Positions 26,702-35,315 of a stretch of 64,000 nt of DNA are shown here, in pieces (within the stretch, counting starts at the first letter, position 1; every line of letters starts with the position of its first letter). The translations under genes and the position numbers were made by a program. The notes below the pieces were generated by a model that worked only from the letters and a program-made list of their open reading frames with translations, was not told the origin of the DNA and searched no databases. Source of the DNA: UBA11524 sp964383815 (lineage in GTDB: Bacteria; Bacillota; Clostridia; Christensenellales; Aristaeellaceae); the NCBI GenBank assembly GCA_964383815.1, contig CAYLIC010000002.1, forward strand, positions 65,746 through 129,745, in the 5' to 3' direction.

Positions 26702-27250
26702 TTATAGCCGCAAATATTCCGCCTGCCCCAGGCTGAAGGCATCCTGCCCGTAGGCATCCGCTGCCACAACCAGGGGCAAGTCCAGCAAGGTCAGCCGCTT
26801 CACGGATTCCGGGCCCAGGTCGTCCCAGGCAATCACCTGGCAGTCCGTTACGCAGGAGGCCATCAGCGCCGCCGCGCCGCCCACGGCAGCAAAGTAGACC
26901 GCCGGGTATTCCTGCATGGCCTGCATCACAGCCTGGCTCCGCTGTCCCTTGCCAATCATCCCCCGCAGGCCCTGGGCCAGCAGGGTGGGTGTGGCAGCGT
27001 CCATCCGGGTGGCGGTTGTTGGGCCGATGGAGCCTACAGGCTTCCCGGGCGGCGTGGGCGTGGGCCCGGCGTAGTAAATCACCTGGCCCGCCAGGTTAAA
27101 GGGTAAGGGTGCGCCGGTTTTCAGGCAGTCCAGCATTCGCAGGTGTGCCGCATCCCGGGCAGTGTATACCGTACCGGAGAGCAGCACATGCTCCCCTGCA
27201 TGCAGGGAAAGTACGTCCTCTTCCGTCAGCGGTGCAGTGATTCTTCGCAT
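26702..27250 (-). CDS. Fe-S type fumarate hydratase/tartrate dehydratase, beta (C-terminal) subunit
   Basis: 182 residues of the fumarase C-terminal (PF05683) family: LSGTVYTARDAAHLRML, YYAGPTPTPPGKPVGSIGPT and MIGKGQRSQAV are diagnostic. It forms the swivelling domain of class I fumarase, with the alpha subunit carrying the Fe-S cluster. It lies ten bases after the alpha-subunit gene. Fumarate or a related dicarboxylate is the likely substrate; L-tartrate dehydratase has the same architecture. Confidence 0.88.
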   Translation of the reverse strand: MRRITAPLTEEDVLSLHAGEHVLLSGTVYTARDAAHLRMLDCLKTGAPLPFNLAGQVIYYAGPTPTPPGKPVGSIGPTTATRMDAATPTLLAQGLRGMIGKGQRSQAVMQAMQEYPAVYFAAVGGAAALMASCVTDCQVIAWDDLGPESVKRLTLLDLPLVVAADAYGQDAFSLGQAEYLRL

Positions 27251-27260
27251 CGTTTTCTCC

Positions 27261-28106
27261 TTACAGCTCGCAGGAGCAGTGGCGGGTCACATGGCAGCCC
27301 ACGTTCACCGCCACAGGCAGGCCGGCAATATGGGTTGCGCCGGTCAGGATGTGCAGACCCAGGCAGGTGGTTTTCCCGCCCAGGCCCTGTGGGCCAATGC
27401 CTGTGCTGTTCACCAGTTGCAGCAGCTCCTGTTCCAGGGCCGCATAGTACGGGTCCGGGTGATGCTGCTCCATGGGCAGCAGCAGCGCTTCCTTTGCCAT
27501 TTCCGCCGCCCGCTCAAAGTCGCCCCCAATGCCAATGCCCAGCACCATGGGCGGGCAGGGATTGGCGCCGGCCTCCCGCACGGTTTCCAGCACAAAGGCC
27601 TTCACCCCGTCCACACCCTGGGCAGGGGTGAGCATTTTCAGGCGGCTCATGTTTTCGCTGCCAAAGCCCTTGGGCGCCACGGTCAGTCGTAGGCCATCGC
27701 CGGGCACCAAACGGGTGTGGATAATGGCTGGCGTGTTGTCCCCGGTATTCACCCGGCGCAGGGGATCGCCCACCACACTCTTGCGCAGCAGGCCTTCTGT
27801 ATAGCCTTGGCGCACGCCCGCATGAATGGCCTCCTCAAACCCGCCTGCAACGTGCACCTCCTGGCCTACCTCCGCATACACCACCGCCATGCCGGTGTCC
27901 TGGCAGATGGGCATGCAGCAGTCGCGGGCAATCTGCTGGTTCCGGTTCAATATCTCCAGCAGATTCCGTGCAGGCGGAAAGGGTTCCTCCTCCCATGCCT
28001 TTTGCAGGGCGCAGGCAATGTCCCCCGGCAGGCAGCGGTTGGCCTCCACGCACAGCCGGGCCACCGTTTCCGTAATCAGCCCGGCATCAATCTCCCGCAC
28101 GCTCAT
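27261..28106 (-). CDS. Fe-S type fumarate hydratase/tartrate dehydratase, alpha (N-terminal) subunit
   Basis: 281 residues from the ATG at 28106, whose GGGAGG site lies in the rsmI 3' end. Family motifs: MPICQDTGMAVVYAEVG, with the first cluster cysteine, RVNTGDNTPAIIH, GFGSENMSRLKML, NPCPPMVLGIGIGG and LGLHILTGATHIAGLPVAVN, and a final HVTRHCSC segment. Three cysteines bind a [4Fe-4S] cluster in the family. Its start overlaps the rsmI stop. Confidence 0.9.
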   Translation of the reverse strand: MSVREIDAGLITETVARLCVEANRCLPGDIACALQKAWEEEPFPPARNLLEILNRNQQIARDCCMPICQDTGMAVVYAEVGQEVHVAGGFEEAIHAGVRQGYTEGLLRKSVVGDPLRRVNTGDNTPAIIHTRLVPGDGLRLTVAPKGFGSENMSRLKMLTPAQGVDGVKAFVLETVREAGANPCPPMVLGIGIGGDFERAAEMAKEALLLPMEQHHPDPYYAALEQELLQLVNSTGIGPQGLGGKTTCLGLHILTGATHIAGLPVAVNVGCHVTRHCSCEL

Positions 28107-28963
28107 GTTTCCTCCCATAGCTTTTTCAGCCGCAGTGCCGCCGCCTTCACGGCGTTTTTCTTGCAGCCCGCCTCCACCAGTGCTGTTTGCGCACCTCGCA
28201 GATCCATACCTGTCAACATCAGATCGGTTAGTTGCGCTTCCAGCGAAATGTCCGTAGCAGGCTGCGTTTCCTCTGGCAGCTGTACCTGGTGAAAGTCCAG
28301 CACCAGGCAGTATTCGCCCTTTTCGGTTTTGGGGTTCTGCCGCATCCGGGCCAGCACCTCATCCGCCCTGCCGCGGATGGTTTTTTCGTGCAGCTTGGTC
28401 AGGTCGCAGGAGGCGGATATGCAGGTGCCCGGAAGGGTTGCCGCAATGGTTTCCACCAGCTCCACTACCCGGTAGGGCGATTCATGCACCACAGCTACAG
28501 CGCTTTTCCGGGCCATGTCCACAAGCTTCTCCCGCAGTTCTTTCTTCTCCCTTGGGAGAAAACCATTGAAGGTAAATTCTCTTGTGTCAAACCCGCTAAC
28601 GGAAAGGGCAGCCACCGCTGCACAGCAGCCGGGAACGGGCAGCACCTCAATACCCCGCTCCACCGCCGCCTTCACCAGGCCATACCCGGGATCGGACACG
28701 CAAGGAGTGCCTGCATCGGTGGTCACAGCCACATCGATGTTCTCTGCCAGCATTTTTTCCGCCAGCCAGGCACCCTTGCTGTCCTCATTGTGCTGATGGC
28801 AGCTGGTCAGCGGCGTGTGAATGTCAAACACCTGGCACAGCTTCATGGTAACCCGGGTGTCCTCCGCAGCAATCAGCCCAACACGCTTCAGCGTGTCAAT
28901 GGCTCTTGGGGACATGTCCTGCAAATTGCCAATGGGAGTCGCCACCACATACAGCGTGGGCAT
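28103..28963 (-). CDS. rsmI: 16S rRNA (cytidine-1402-2'-O)-methyltransferase
   Basis: 286 residues from the ATG at 28963, overlapping the rsmH stop by one base (TGATG). Typical RsmI features: LYVVATPIGNLQDMSPRAI, AEDTRVTMKLC, DAGTPCVSDPG, GFLPREKKEL and the C-terminal small domain with KKNAVKAAALRLKKLW. RsmI and RsmH together methylate C1402 of 16S rRNA, at O2' and N4 respectively, so their adjacency is functionally sensible. Confidence 0.93.
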   Translation of the reverse strand: MPTLYVVATPIGNLQDMSPRAIDTLKRVGLIAAEDTRVTMKLCQVFDIHTPLTSCHQHNEDSKGAWLAEKMLAENIDVAVTTDAGTPCVSDPGYGLVKAAVERGIEVLPVPGCCAAVAALSVSGFDTREFTFNGFLPREKKELREKLVDMARKSAVAVVHESPYRVVELVETIAATLPGTCISASCDLTKLHEKTIRGRADEVLARMRQNPKTEKGEYCLVLDFHQVQLPEETQPATDISLEAQLTDLMLTGMDLRGAQTALVEAGCKKNAVKAAALRLKKLWEET

Positions 28964-29907
28964 CAGTCCACCTCCAGCTTCTGGGCCACCCGCAGCTTGG
29001 CACTGCGGGCACGGGGATTGCGGGCGATTTCTTCTTCGCCGGGCGGCACAGCGCCCTTGGCCAGCACCTTCACCAGGGGTTTCTTCCCGCAGGTGCAGAT
29101 GGGCGCCCTGGGCGGGCAGGTACAGGGGTTTTGCAGCCGCTGGAAGCAACGCTTCACCAGCCTGTCCTCCAGAGAGTGGAAGGTTATCACCAGCAGCCTG
29201 CCGCCAGGCTTCAGGCAGTCTACAAAGTCGCACAGGGCCTTGTCCAGGGGGTCCAGCTCGTCATTCACCGCAATGCGAATAGCCTGAAAGGTGCGCCTTG
29301 CCGGGTGCCCGTCATCCCTGCGGCGCACAGCCTTGGGGATGGCGGCATCCACCGCATGCACCAGGTCGAAGGTGGTTTCCATGGGTTTCACAGCCCGGTG
29401 CTCGCAAATGATGTGCGCCACCCGGGCGGCCCACTTTTCCTCGCCATAGTCCCGGATAATCCTGCACAGCTCCGCCTCACTGGCGGTGTTCAGCAGGTCA
29501 GCCGCCGTCATGCCCTGGGATGTGTCCATCCGCATGTCCAGGGGTGCATCCTCGTGGTAGGAAAAGCCGCGCTCCCCTCTGTCCAGTTGGGGAGAGGACA
29601 CGCCCAGATCCAGCAGCACCCCATCCAGCAGCGGTGCGCCTGCCTGCTGCAAAAGAGCCTTGCCGTCATGAAAATTCCCATGCAGGGCATGGAACCCGCC
29701 AAACATCTGCAAGCGCTCGCTGGCAGCTGCAATGGCTGTCATATCCCTGTCAATGCCGTACAGGCTGGCCGTACCGCCGCTTTCCTTCAAAATGGCGCCG
29801 CTGTGTCCGCCACCACCCAGGGTGCCATCGCAGTACACCCCGCCGGGCTGCACGTTCATCCATTGCAGAACCTCCGCCAGCAGCACCGGCTCGTGGATAA
29901 ATTCCAT
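28963..29907 (-). CDS. rsmH: 16S rRNA (cytosine-1402-N4)-methyltransferase
   Basis: 314 residues opening MEFIHEPVLLAEVLQWMNVQ, with GTLGGGGHSGAIL (SAM site), LDLGVSSPQLD and SYHEDAPLDMRMD. The C-terminal half has TFHSLEDRLVKR and a Cys-rich CTCPPRAPICTCGKKP. Catalyses N4-methylation of C1402 in the decoding centre. It is not in the usual mraZ/ftsL cell-division cluster here but behind folC and a small ORF, with a GGAAGGAG site. Confidence 0.94.
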   Translation of the reverse strand: MEFIHEPVLLAEVLQWMNVQPGGVYCDGTLGGGGHSGAILKESGGTASLYGIDRDMTAIAAASERLQMFGGFHALHGNFHDGKALLQQAGAPLLDGVLLDLGVSSPQLDRGERGFSYHEDAPLDMRMDTSQGMTAADLLNTASEAELCRIIRDYGEEKWAARVAHIICEHRAVKPMETTFDLVHAVDAAIPKAVRRRDDGHPARRTFQAIRIAVNDELDPLDKALCDFVDCLKPGGRLLVITFHSLEDRLVKRCFQRLQNPCTCPPRAPICTCGKKPLVKVLAKGAVPPGEEEIARNPRARSAKLRVAQKLEVD

Positions 29908-29928
29908 GGTGAATCTCCTTCCGTCGTG

Positions 29929-30027
29929 CTAATCATCCATGTTCATCTTTCTCATCAGCAAATGATGAAAAAATGCAATTGCCTGATACTCCGGTATGGT
30001 GGATACGCGGTTTTCCAGGGCCAGCAT
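29929..30027 (-). CDS. Small ORF of 32 codons between folC and rsmH
   Basis: An ATG at 30027, one base after the folC stop, is preceded by GGAGG (inside the last codons of folC). The frame runs 32 codons, starting MLALENRVSTIPEY and ending HHLLMRKMNMDD, to a TAG at 29929. The position, good ribosome binding site and coupling to folC argue for real translation. The peptide has an acidic/aromatic first half and a His/Met-rich second half, with no membrane helix. I recognise no family. Confidence 0.6.
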   Translation of the reverse strand: MLALENRVSTIPEYQAIAFFHHLLMRKMNMDD

Positions 30028-30028
30028 G

Positions 30029-31303
30029 CTACCTCCAGGGTAAGTTCAGCACGGTGCGCAGCGCACCCGCGAAGTACAGCGATCCCGCCGCAACCACAAT
30101 GCCGTCACCCGCCAGCTTCCGTGCCATGCGCAGGCCATCCTCCAGGGTGTCTGCCGCCTGTGCATGCCCGCCCACTTCATTCAGCCGCCGGGCAAGCTCT
30201 GCCGCAGGCATAGCGCGGGGGTTGTCCGGTGTGACGGTCACAGCCGCATCTGCCAGGCCAGCCAGCATACCCAGCATGTCTGGCTGTAGCTTATCCGCCA
30301 GCACACCCGTCAGCAGCACCCGCTTTTCGCCCTGCAAAAAGGTGTGTACATAGTCCCGCAGGGCAGCAATGCCTTGCGGATTGTGCGCACCGTCAATCAG
30401 AACCCTGCCGCACCACTCCAGCCGTGCAGGCCAGCGTGTGGCGGCAAGGCCTGTGCGCACCGCTTCATCCGAAATGCGCCAGCCCTGCTTGCGCAGTTCC
30501 TCCACCAGCGCCAGCACCAGCATGGCGTTTGTCTGCTGATGAGCGCCTGCCAGCGGCACATGTACATCCGTCCAGTTGTTTTCTAATGTATAGTTCGCCA
30601 CAGACCCCCGTGCATCCTGCTGAACGCACTGGCATTGCCCATGATCCAGCTGGCGCAGCGGTGCGCCCATCTTGCCCGCTTGCCGGGCAAACACCTCCGC
30701 CACGGGTTCTTCTGCCGGGTGGCACACCACCGGCACACCGGGCTTGATGATTCCCGCCTTTTCCCCGGCAATCTCCTTCAAGGTGTTACCCAGCAGGTTC
30801 ATGTGATCCATGCCAATGGCAGTGATGCCGCACAGGCAAGGCTCCACCACGTTGGTGGGGTCCAGCCGACCGCCCAGGCCTACCTCCACAATGGCAGCAT
30901 CCACCCCTTCACCCTCGAAAGCCGAGAGCGCCAGGGCAGTTCCCAGCTCAAAGGGTGTGGACTGGATGCCCTGCTCTTCCAAGGCGGCGGATGCTTCCAG
31001 CAGCCGGGTGCCATACTTCACCATCAGGTCGTCCCCCAGGGGCAAGCCATCCAGGCGGATGCGCTCCTGATACATCTGCAAAAAGGGCGAGGTGTACAAC
31101 CCCGTCCTGTAGCCTGCAGCCCGCAGGATGCTCTCCAGCATGGCGCAGGTGCTGCCCTTGCCGTTGGTGCCTGCGATGTGAATCACAGGCACCCGGCACT
31201 GGGGGCAAAGCTGCTCCATCAGCAGCGAAGTATTGCGCAGGCCATGCTTGCTCCCTGTTGCGTAGGAGCCGTGAATGGCTGCGATGATTTCTTCCGCGTT
31301 CAT
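30029..31303 (-). CDS. folC: Folylpolyglutamate synthase / dihydrofolate synthase
   Basis: 424 residues. P-loop HIAGTNGKGSTCAMLES, then the Mur-ligase central domain (GLGGRLDPTNVVEPCLCGIT, IGMDHMNLLGNTLKEIAGEK) and C-terminal domain with IDGAHNPQGIAALRDYV. Adds glutamate to folates, possibly also making dihydrofolate. The ATG immediately follows the valS stop. valS-folC adjacency is common in Bacillota. Confidence 0.93.
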   Translation of the reverse strand: MNAEEIIAAIHGSYATGSKHGLRNTSLLMEQLCPQCRVPVIHIAGTNGKGSTCAMLESILRAAGYRTGLYTSPFLQMYQERIRLDGLPLGDDLMVKYGTRLLEASAALEEQGIQSTPFELGTALALSAFEGEGVDAAIVEVGLGGRLDPTNVVEPCLCGITAIGMDHMNLLGNTLKEIAGEKAGIIKPGVPVVCHPAEEPVAEVFARQAGKMGAPLRQLDHGQCQCVQQDARGSVANYTLENNWTDVHVPLAGAHQQTNAMLVLALVEELRKQGWRISDEAVRTGLAATRWPARLEWCGRVLIDGAHNPQGIAALRDYVHTFLQGEKRVLLTGVLADKLQPDMLGMLAGLADAAVTVTPDNPRAMPAAELARRLNEVGGHAQAADTLEDGLRMARKLAGDGIVVAAGSLYFAGALRTVLNLPWR

Positions 31304-34021
31304 TTACAGCGATTCCTTCAGTTCCGCAATGCGCTTTTCAAGGGCCTCGGCCTTCACCCGGTTGGCAGCCAGCTTATCCTTCTCCTGCTGCACCAGAGCA
31401 GCGGGAGCCTTGCTGACAAAGCCAGCGTTGTTCAGCTTGCCTTCCGCCCGGGCAATCTCCTTGTGCAGGTTGTCAAGCTCCTTGTTCAGGCGGGCAATTT
31501 CCTTTTCAAAGTCCACCAGGTCGCCCAGGGGGATGAACAGCTCGCCTGCCGCCGTCACAGCGCTGACGGTCTTTTCGGTGATTGCATTGCGATCGGCAAT
31601 CACCTTGCTCTCGCTGGCACCAGCCAGGCGGCGGAAGTAGATATCCGCATCGGTCAGGGTGTCCGCCCAGCCTTCGCCAGCCAGCAGCATCAGGTGGGTG
31701 CGCTTGCCGGGAGCCACGTTCATCTCCGCCCGCAGGTTGCGGATGGTGCGGATGACCTCCATAATGCCTTCCATCCTGGCTTCATCAGCCTGGAAGTCGT
31801 ATTCCGGCTTGGCCTGGGGCCACTGATTCAGCATCAGGAAGCCTTCAGCGCCGGGCAGATACTTGTACACCTGCTCCGTCAGGAAAGGCATGAAGGGGTG
31901 CAGCAGCTTCAGCAGGCCTTCCAGCACATACAGCAGCACAGCCTTGGCGGCGGTTTTGCTATCGCCATCCTCGCCCATCAGGCGGGACTTAGCCAGCTCA
32001 ATGTACCAATCGCAGAATTCACTCCAGGCAAAGTCGTAAATCCTGGTGGCGGAAAGGCCAAAGTCGCCTTCCTCATTGTGGGCAGAAATGTCCCGCACGG
32101 CGTCCTGGAAGCGGGTCAGAATCCACTTGTCCGCCAGCTCAATCTTGCCGGGGTCAATCGCCTCCCGGCTGTCCACATTCATCAGCACAAAGCGGGAAGC
32201 ATTCCAAATCTTGTTGGCAAAGTTCCGGGCGGATTCCACCTTGTCCCTGGAGTAGCGGGTGTCATTTCCGGGGCTGACACCCATCAGCAGGGAGAAGCGC
32301 AGCGCGTCCGCGCCATACTCATCAATAACCTCCAGGGGATCCACGCCGTTGCCCAGGGACTTGGACATTTTCCTTCCCTGCTCATCCCGCACCAGGCCGT
32401 GAATCAGCACGGTCTTGAAGGGCGTTTCGCCCATTTCCTCCACCGCGCAGGTAATCATGCGGCTGACCCAGAAGGTGATGATGTCATAGCCGGTCACCAG
32501 CATGTCCGTGGGATAGAAGTACTTCAAATCCTCGGTATTGTCGGGCCAGCCCAGGGTGGAGAAGGGCCACAGGGCGGAGGAGAACCAGGTGTCCAGCACG
32601 TCCTCGTCCTGGTGGATATGCTTGCTGCCGCACTTGGAGCAGCAGCAGGGATCCTCCCGCAGCACCATCATTTCGCCGCAGTCATCGCAGTACCACACGG
32701 GAATCCGGTGGCCCCACCACAGCTGGCGGCTGATGCACCAGTCGCGGATGTTCTCCATCCAGTTCATGTACTGCTTGGAGAACCGCTCCGGCACAAACTG
32801 GGTCTTGCCGGACTTCACTGCCTCAATGGCAGGCTTCGCCAGCGGCTTCATGTCCACAAACCACTGCTTGGACACCATGGGTTCAATCACCGTCCTGGAG
32901 TGACGGTAGCACACGCCCACCTCGTGCTTGATGGGCTCCACTTCCTTCAGCAGGCCCAGGGCATCCAGGTCCGCCACAATGGCCTTGCGGGCCGCATCGG
33001 TGGTCATGCCGGCATACTTGCCGCAGTCCAGCACCAGGGGCTCGTTCTTGCTGGCCTTGCCGCTGGCAAACAGCTCGTCTGCCTCAGCCTTGTCCGCAGC
33101 GCCGGTCATGTGTCCGTCATAGGTAAACACCCGCACAATGGGCAGGCTGTGCCGCTGGCCCACCTCATAGTCGTTGGGGTCGTGGGCGGGAGTAATTTTC
33201 ACCACGCCGGTACCCTTCTCCATGTCCGCATGCTCGTCGCACACAATGGGGATTTCCCGGTCAATCAGCGGCAGCACCACATGGCAGCCGTGCAGGTGGG
33301 CATAGCGCTCATCCTTGGGGTTGATAGCCACAGCGGTATCGCCCAGCATGGTTTCCGGGCGGGTGGTAGCCAGCTCCAGCATTTCGCCGGTTTCCTTCAC
33401 CGGGTAGAGAATATGCCAGAAGCAGCCGTCCATCTCCTTGTGCTCCACTTCCGCATCGGAAATGGCGGACTGGCACTGGGTGCACCAGTTCACCAGCCGG
33501 TTGCCACGGTAGATGAGGCCCTTTTCATACAGCCGGCAGAAGGTTTCCCGCACGGCTCTGGAGCAGCCCTCGTCCATGGTGAAGCGGGCCCGGCTCCAGT
33601 CGCAGCTGACGCCCATCTTGCGCTGCTGATGCACAATGCGGCTGCCGTACTCCTCCTTCCACTGCCACGCACGCTTAAGGAAGCCTTCGCGGCCCAGGCT
33701 GTCCTTGGTCAGGCCTTCCTTGGCCATGGCCTCCACAATCTTCACTTCGGTGGCGATGGCGGCGTGATCGGTGCCGGGCAGCCACAGGGTGGGGTCGCCC
33801 TTCATGCGGTGATAGCGGATGGCGGCATCCTGCAGGGTGCAGTCCATGGCGTGGCCCATGTGCAGCTGTCCGGTGATGTTGGGCGGCGGCATCACGATGG
33901 TAAAGGGCTTCTTGCCCTCCACCCGGTGGGCCTTGAAGGCCTCCGCGCCTTCCCACGCCTGATAAATGTCGCCTTCAATGGCCTGCGGATTGAATTTCGT
34001 TTCCATGTTCTGGGCGTTCAT
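31304..34021 (-). CDS. valS: Valyl-tRNA synthetase
   Basis: 905 residues from the ATG at 34021 (GAGGGGAG site). Class I signatures: PPPNITGQLHMGH (HIGH-type) and KMSKSLGNGVDPLEV (KMSKS). The connective-peptide editing domain includes TTRPETMLGDTAVAINP. A C-terminal coiled coil (EKEIARLNKELDNLHKEIAR) ends the protein, as in ValRS. A longer frame begins upstream, but its extra codons lie in the leader terminator. It is controlled by the Val T-box. Confidence 0.96.
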   Translation of the reverse strand: MNAQNMETKFNPQAIEGDIYQAWEGAEAFKAHRVEGKKPFTIVMPPPNITGQLHMGHAMDCTLQDAAIRYHRMKGDPTLWLPGTDHAAIATEVKIVEAMAKEGLTKDSLGREGFLKRAWQWKEEYGSRIVHQQRKMGVSCDWSRARFTMDEGCSRAVRETFCRLYEKGLIYRGNRLVNWCTQCQSAISDAEVEHKEMDGCFWHILYPVKETGEMLELATTRPETMLGDTAVAINPKDERYAHLHGCHVVLPLIDREIPIVCDEHADMEKGTGVVKITPAHDPNDYEVGQRHSLPIVRVFTYDGHMTGAADKAEADELFASGKASKNEPLVLDCGKYAGMTTDAARKAIVADLDALGLLKEVEPIKHEVGVCYRHSRTVIEPMVSKQWFVDMKPLAKPAIEAVKSGKTQFVPERFSKQYMNWMENIRDWCISRQLWWGHRIPVWYCDDCGEMMVLREDPCCCSKCGSKHIHQDEDVLDTWFSSALWPFSTLGWPDNTEDLKYFYPTDMLVTGYDIITFWVSRMITCAVEEMGETPFKTVLIHGLVRDEQGRKMSKSLGNGVDPLEVIDEYGADALRFSLLMGVSPGNDTRYSRDKVESARNFANKIWNASRFVLMNVDSREAIDPGKIELADKWILTRFQDAVRDISAHNEEGDFGLSATRIYDFAWSEFCDWYIELAKSRLMGEDGDSKTAAKAVLLYVLEGLLKLLHPFMPFLTEQVYKYLPGAEGFLMLNQWPQAKPEYDFQADEARMEGIMEVIRTIRNLRAEMNVAPGKRTHLMLLAGEGWADTLTDADIYFRRLAGASESKVIADRNAITEKTVSAVTAAGELFIPLGDLVDFEKEIARLNKELDNLHKEIARAEGKLNNAGFVSKAPAALVQQEKDKLAANRVKAEALEKRIAELKESL

Positions 34022-34139
34022 GCGTATTCTCCCCTCTACACTTCTTTTCAGCAGTCGAGACAGCTCAACCAAAAGCAAAAAGCAGCCCCATCCCAAAGGA
34101 CGGAGCTGCTCCGTGGTACCACCTTATTTCGCAAACGTT

Positions 34140-34181
34140 GTGGGCAGTGCTCACACCCATGTGGGCAGTGCCCACACCCAT
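34140..34181. repeat. Tandem repeat, two 21-base units, each an inverted repeat
   Basis: Two head-to-tail units (34140-34160, 34161-34181) of the form GTGGGCAGTGCNCACACCCAT, differing at one base. Within each, GTGGGCA and TGCCCAC (or TGCTCAC) are complementary, so each unit can fold as a very tight hairpin. They lie just upstream of the T-box sequence in the valS leader. Confidence 0.85.
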
Positions 34182-34293
34182 ATCCGCCAATCATTCCGGA
34201 AAGCACAATAGGCTCCCGCGCTCAGACGGCTCTTCGCCGCTATGCTGATAGCACGGTATCCGCCAATCATTCCGGAAAGCACAATAGGCTCCC
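34181..34293. repeat. Perfect 37-base direct repeat in the valS leader
   Basis: The same 37 bases occur at 34181-34217 and 34257-34293, beginning TATCCGCCAATCATTCC and ending AATAGGCTCCC, with a 39-base spacer. In the RNA the copy nearer stem I is preceded by CAATCAT, complementary to ATGATTG inside the repeat, so this copy can form a stem. I saw no third copy in the window. Confidence 0.88.
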
Positions 34294-34522
34294 ATGATTG
34301 CTGGCTATGGGTTCGTTTACCTTACGCGCGCTGTAACGGGCGCACCCGCACCAGACTGAGGCATGCAGGGCATGCGTTCATCCGGCGCTCTGTGGAAGCG
34401 ACCTTCCCCCATGCGGTTGACAGGGGCAGCCTTTCAGCCGGTGAACCGCCCTCTCTTTGCTGTGCGCGCAAGGTACTCCTCTTCCGTTTGCGAGTCGTAT
34501 GTGGAACCTTGTCTGTGAATGA

Positions 34523-34714
34523 TCAGGCGTTCTGAGCCTCGTCCTTCACGACGACCTGGGTTCCCTTGTAGTAACCGCAGTGCTTGCACACGCGGTGGGC
34601 CAGCTTCATCTGATGGCACTGGGGGCATTCAACGATGCCGGGCAGGCTCAGCTTCCAGTTGGCCTGGCGGCTGTGCTTGCGAGCCTTGGAAATCTTTCCC
34701 TTAGGAGTAGCCAT
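34523..34714 (-). CDS. rpmF: Ribosomal protein bL32
   Basis: 63 residues opening MATPKGKISKARKHSRQANW, with the zinc-ribbon cysteines in CPQCHQ and CKHCGYYKG. It is a component of the large ribosomal subunit. It lies two bases after the DUF177 gene, the common rpmF partner. I see no terminator between rpmF and the valS leader, so read-through into the T-box is possible. Confidence 0.95.
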   Translation of the reverse strand: MATPKGKISKARKHSRQANWKLSLPGIVECPQCHQMKLAHRVCKHCGYYKGTQVVVKDEAQNA

Positions 34715-34716
34715 GT

Positions 34717-35223
34717 TTACACCTCCTCATCCTTCGTCAGCAACTGCTGCAATGCCGCAAAGGGATGCTGACCTGGCAGTTCCTTCTGGCATGAGTTATA
34801 ATCACTATCCACTGCGATGGTTTCACCCAGGCCGGCGCAATCCTCCTTGCAGAGGAAGCGCATGGGCAGGGACATCACCGCATAGGACATGGCCAGCCTG
34901 TCAAACCCGACCTGATAACCTTCGTAGCGGAAGATTTCGTCGTCCTCCGGGTCGCCATCCCGCACGAAGGTCTCGTGGAAAGGCGCCTGGATGTCTGCGC
35001 TTGCGGGCTCAAGACAATTAGCGCATTGAGCATGAGCAACGCATGTCAGCCTGCCGTCCACCGTCACGCCGCCATCGTCGTCAGTAAAGAACGTGCCCTG
35101 CAGCATCGCCGTTTCAAAGGTAACGGTTTCGCCGCCGATGTCCACAGGAGCAATGGCCTGCTCGCCATGAAACGCATATTCCTGACCCGGGTTGCGCAAC
35201 GCTTCGGAAACGTTGAGCTTCAT
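34717..35223 (-). CDS. DUF177 (YceD-like) protein
   Basis: 168 residues from the ATG at 35223, after a GAGGTG site; an ATG six bases upstream is too close to that site. The sequence has the CVAHAQCANCLEPASADI cysteine motif and an acidic segment DGDPEDDEIFRYEGYQV typical of DUF177, a family linked to 23S rRNA metabolism and almost always encoded next to rpmF. It is the first gene after a consensus promoter. Confidence 0.88.
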   Translation of the reverse strand: MKLNVSEALRNPGQEYAFHGEQAIAPVDIGGETVTFETAMLQGTFFTDDDGGVTVDGRLTCVAHAQCANCLEPASADIQAPFHETFVRDGDPEDDEIFRYEGYQVGFDRLAMSYAVMSLPMRFLCKEDCAGLGETIAVDSDYNSCQKELPGQHPFAALQQLLTKDEEV

Positions 35224-35252
35224 CGTCATCACCTCAAATGTGACCATTGCTT

Positions 35253-35281
35253 ATTATAGTAAACTTCCCGGCGTTTGTCAA
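35253..35281 (-). promoter_or_regulatory. Consensus sigma-A promoter for DUF177-rpmF (and possibly the valS leader)
   Basis: Minus-strand -35 TTGACA (35276-35281), 17-base spacer, -10 TATAAT (35253-35258). Confidence 0.9.
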
Positions 35282-35315
35282 CAACAATTTCACGGGAAAA
35301 ATCCCCCGCAGGGAT

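Larger units (their letters stand above)
34073..34495 (-). promoter_or_regulatory. T-box riboswitch, valine specifier, with internal repeats
   Basis: On the minus strand: GAAGAGGAGTACC near the base of stem I, CAAAGAGAGGGCGG, the apical motif GGCTGAAAGG, then GGAAGGTCGCTTCC, where GUC (34400-34402) is the likely valine specifier. The T-box AAGGTGGTACCACGG is at 34111-34125, followed by the terminator AGCAGCTCCGTCC / GGATGGGGCTGCT with five T. At about 420 bases it is longer than usual; the extra length is repeated sequence between stem I and the T-box. Confidence 0.9.

Noticed and set aside
34140..34293. CRISPR array
   Set aside because: Only two copies of each repeat, unequal units, and location inside a T-box leader; no cas genes in the window.
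30635..34297. Very long plus-strand open frame (over 1200 codons) opposite folC and valS
   Set aside because: It is a shadow of G+C-rich coding sequence on the other strand: His/Gln/Gly-rich composition, no ribosome binding site, and it runs through two clear essential genes and the T-box.
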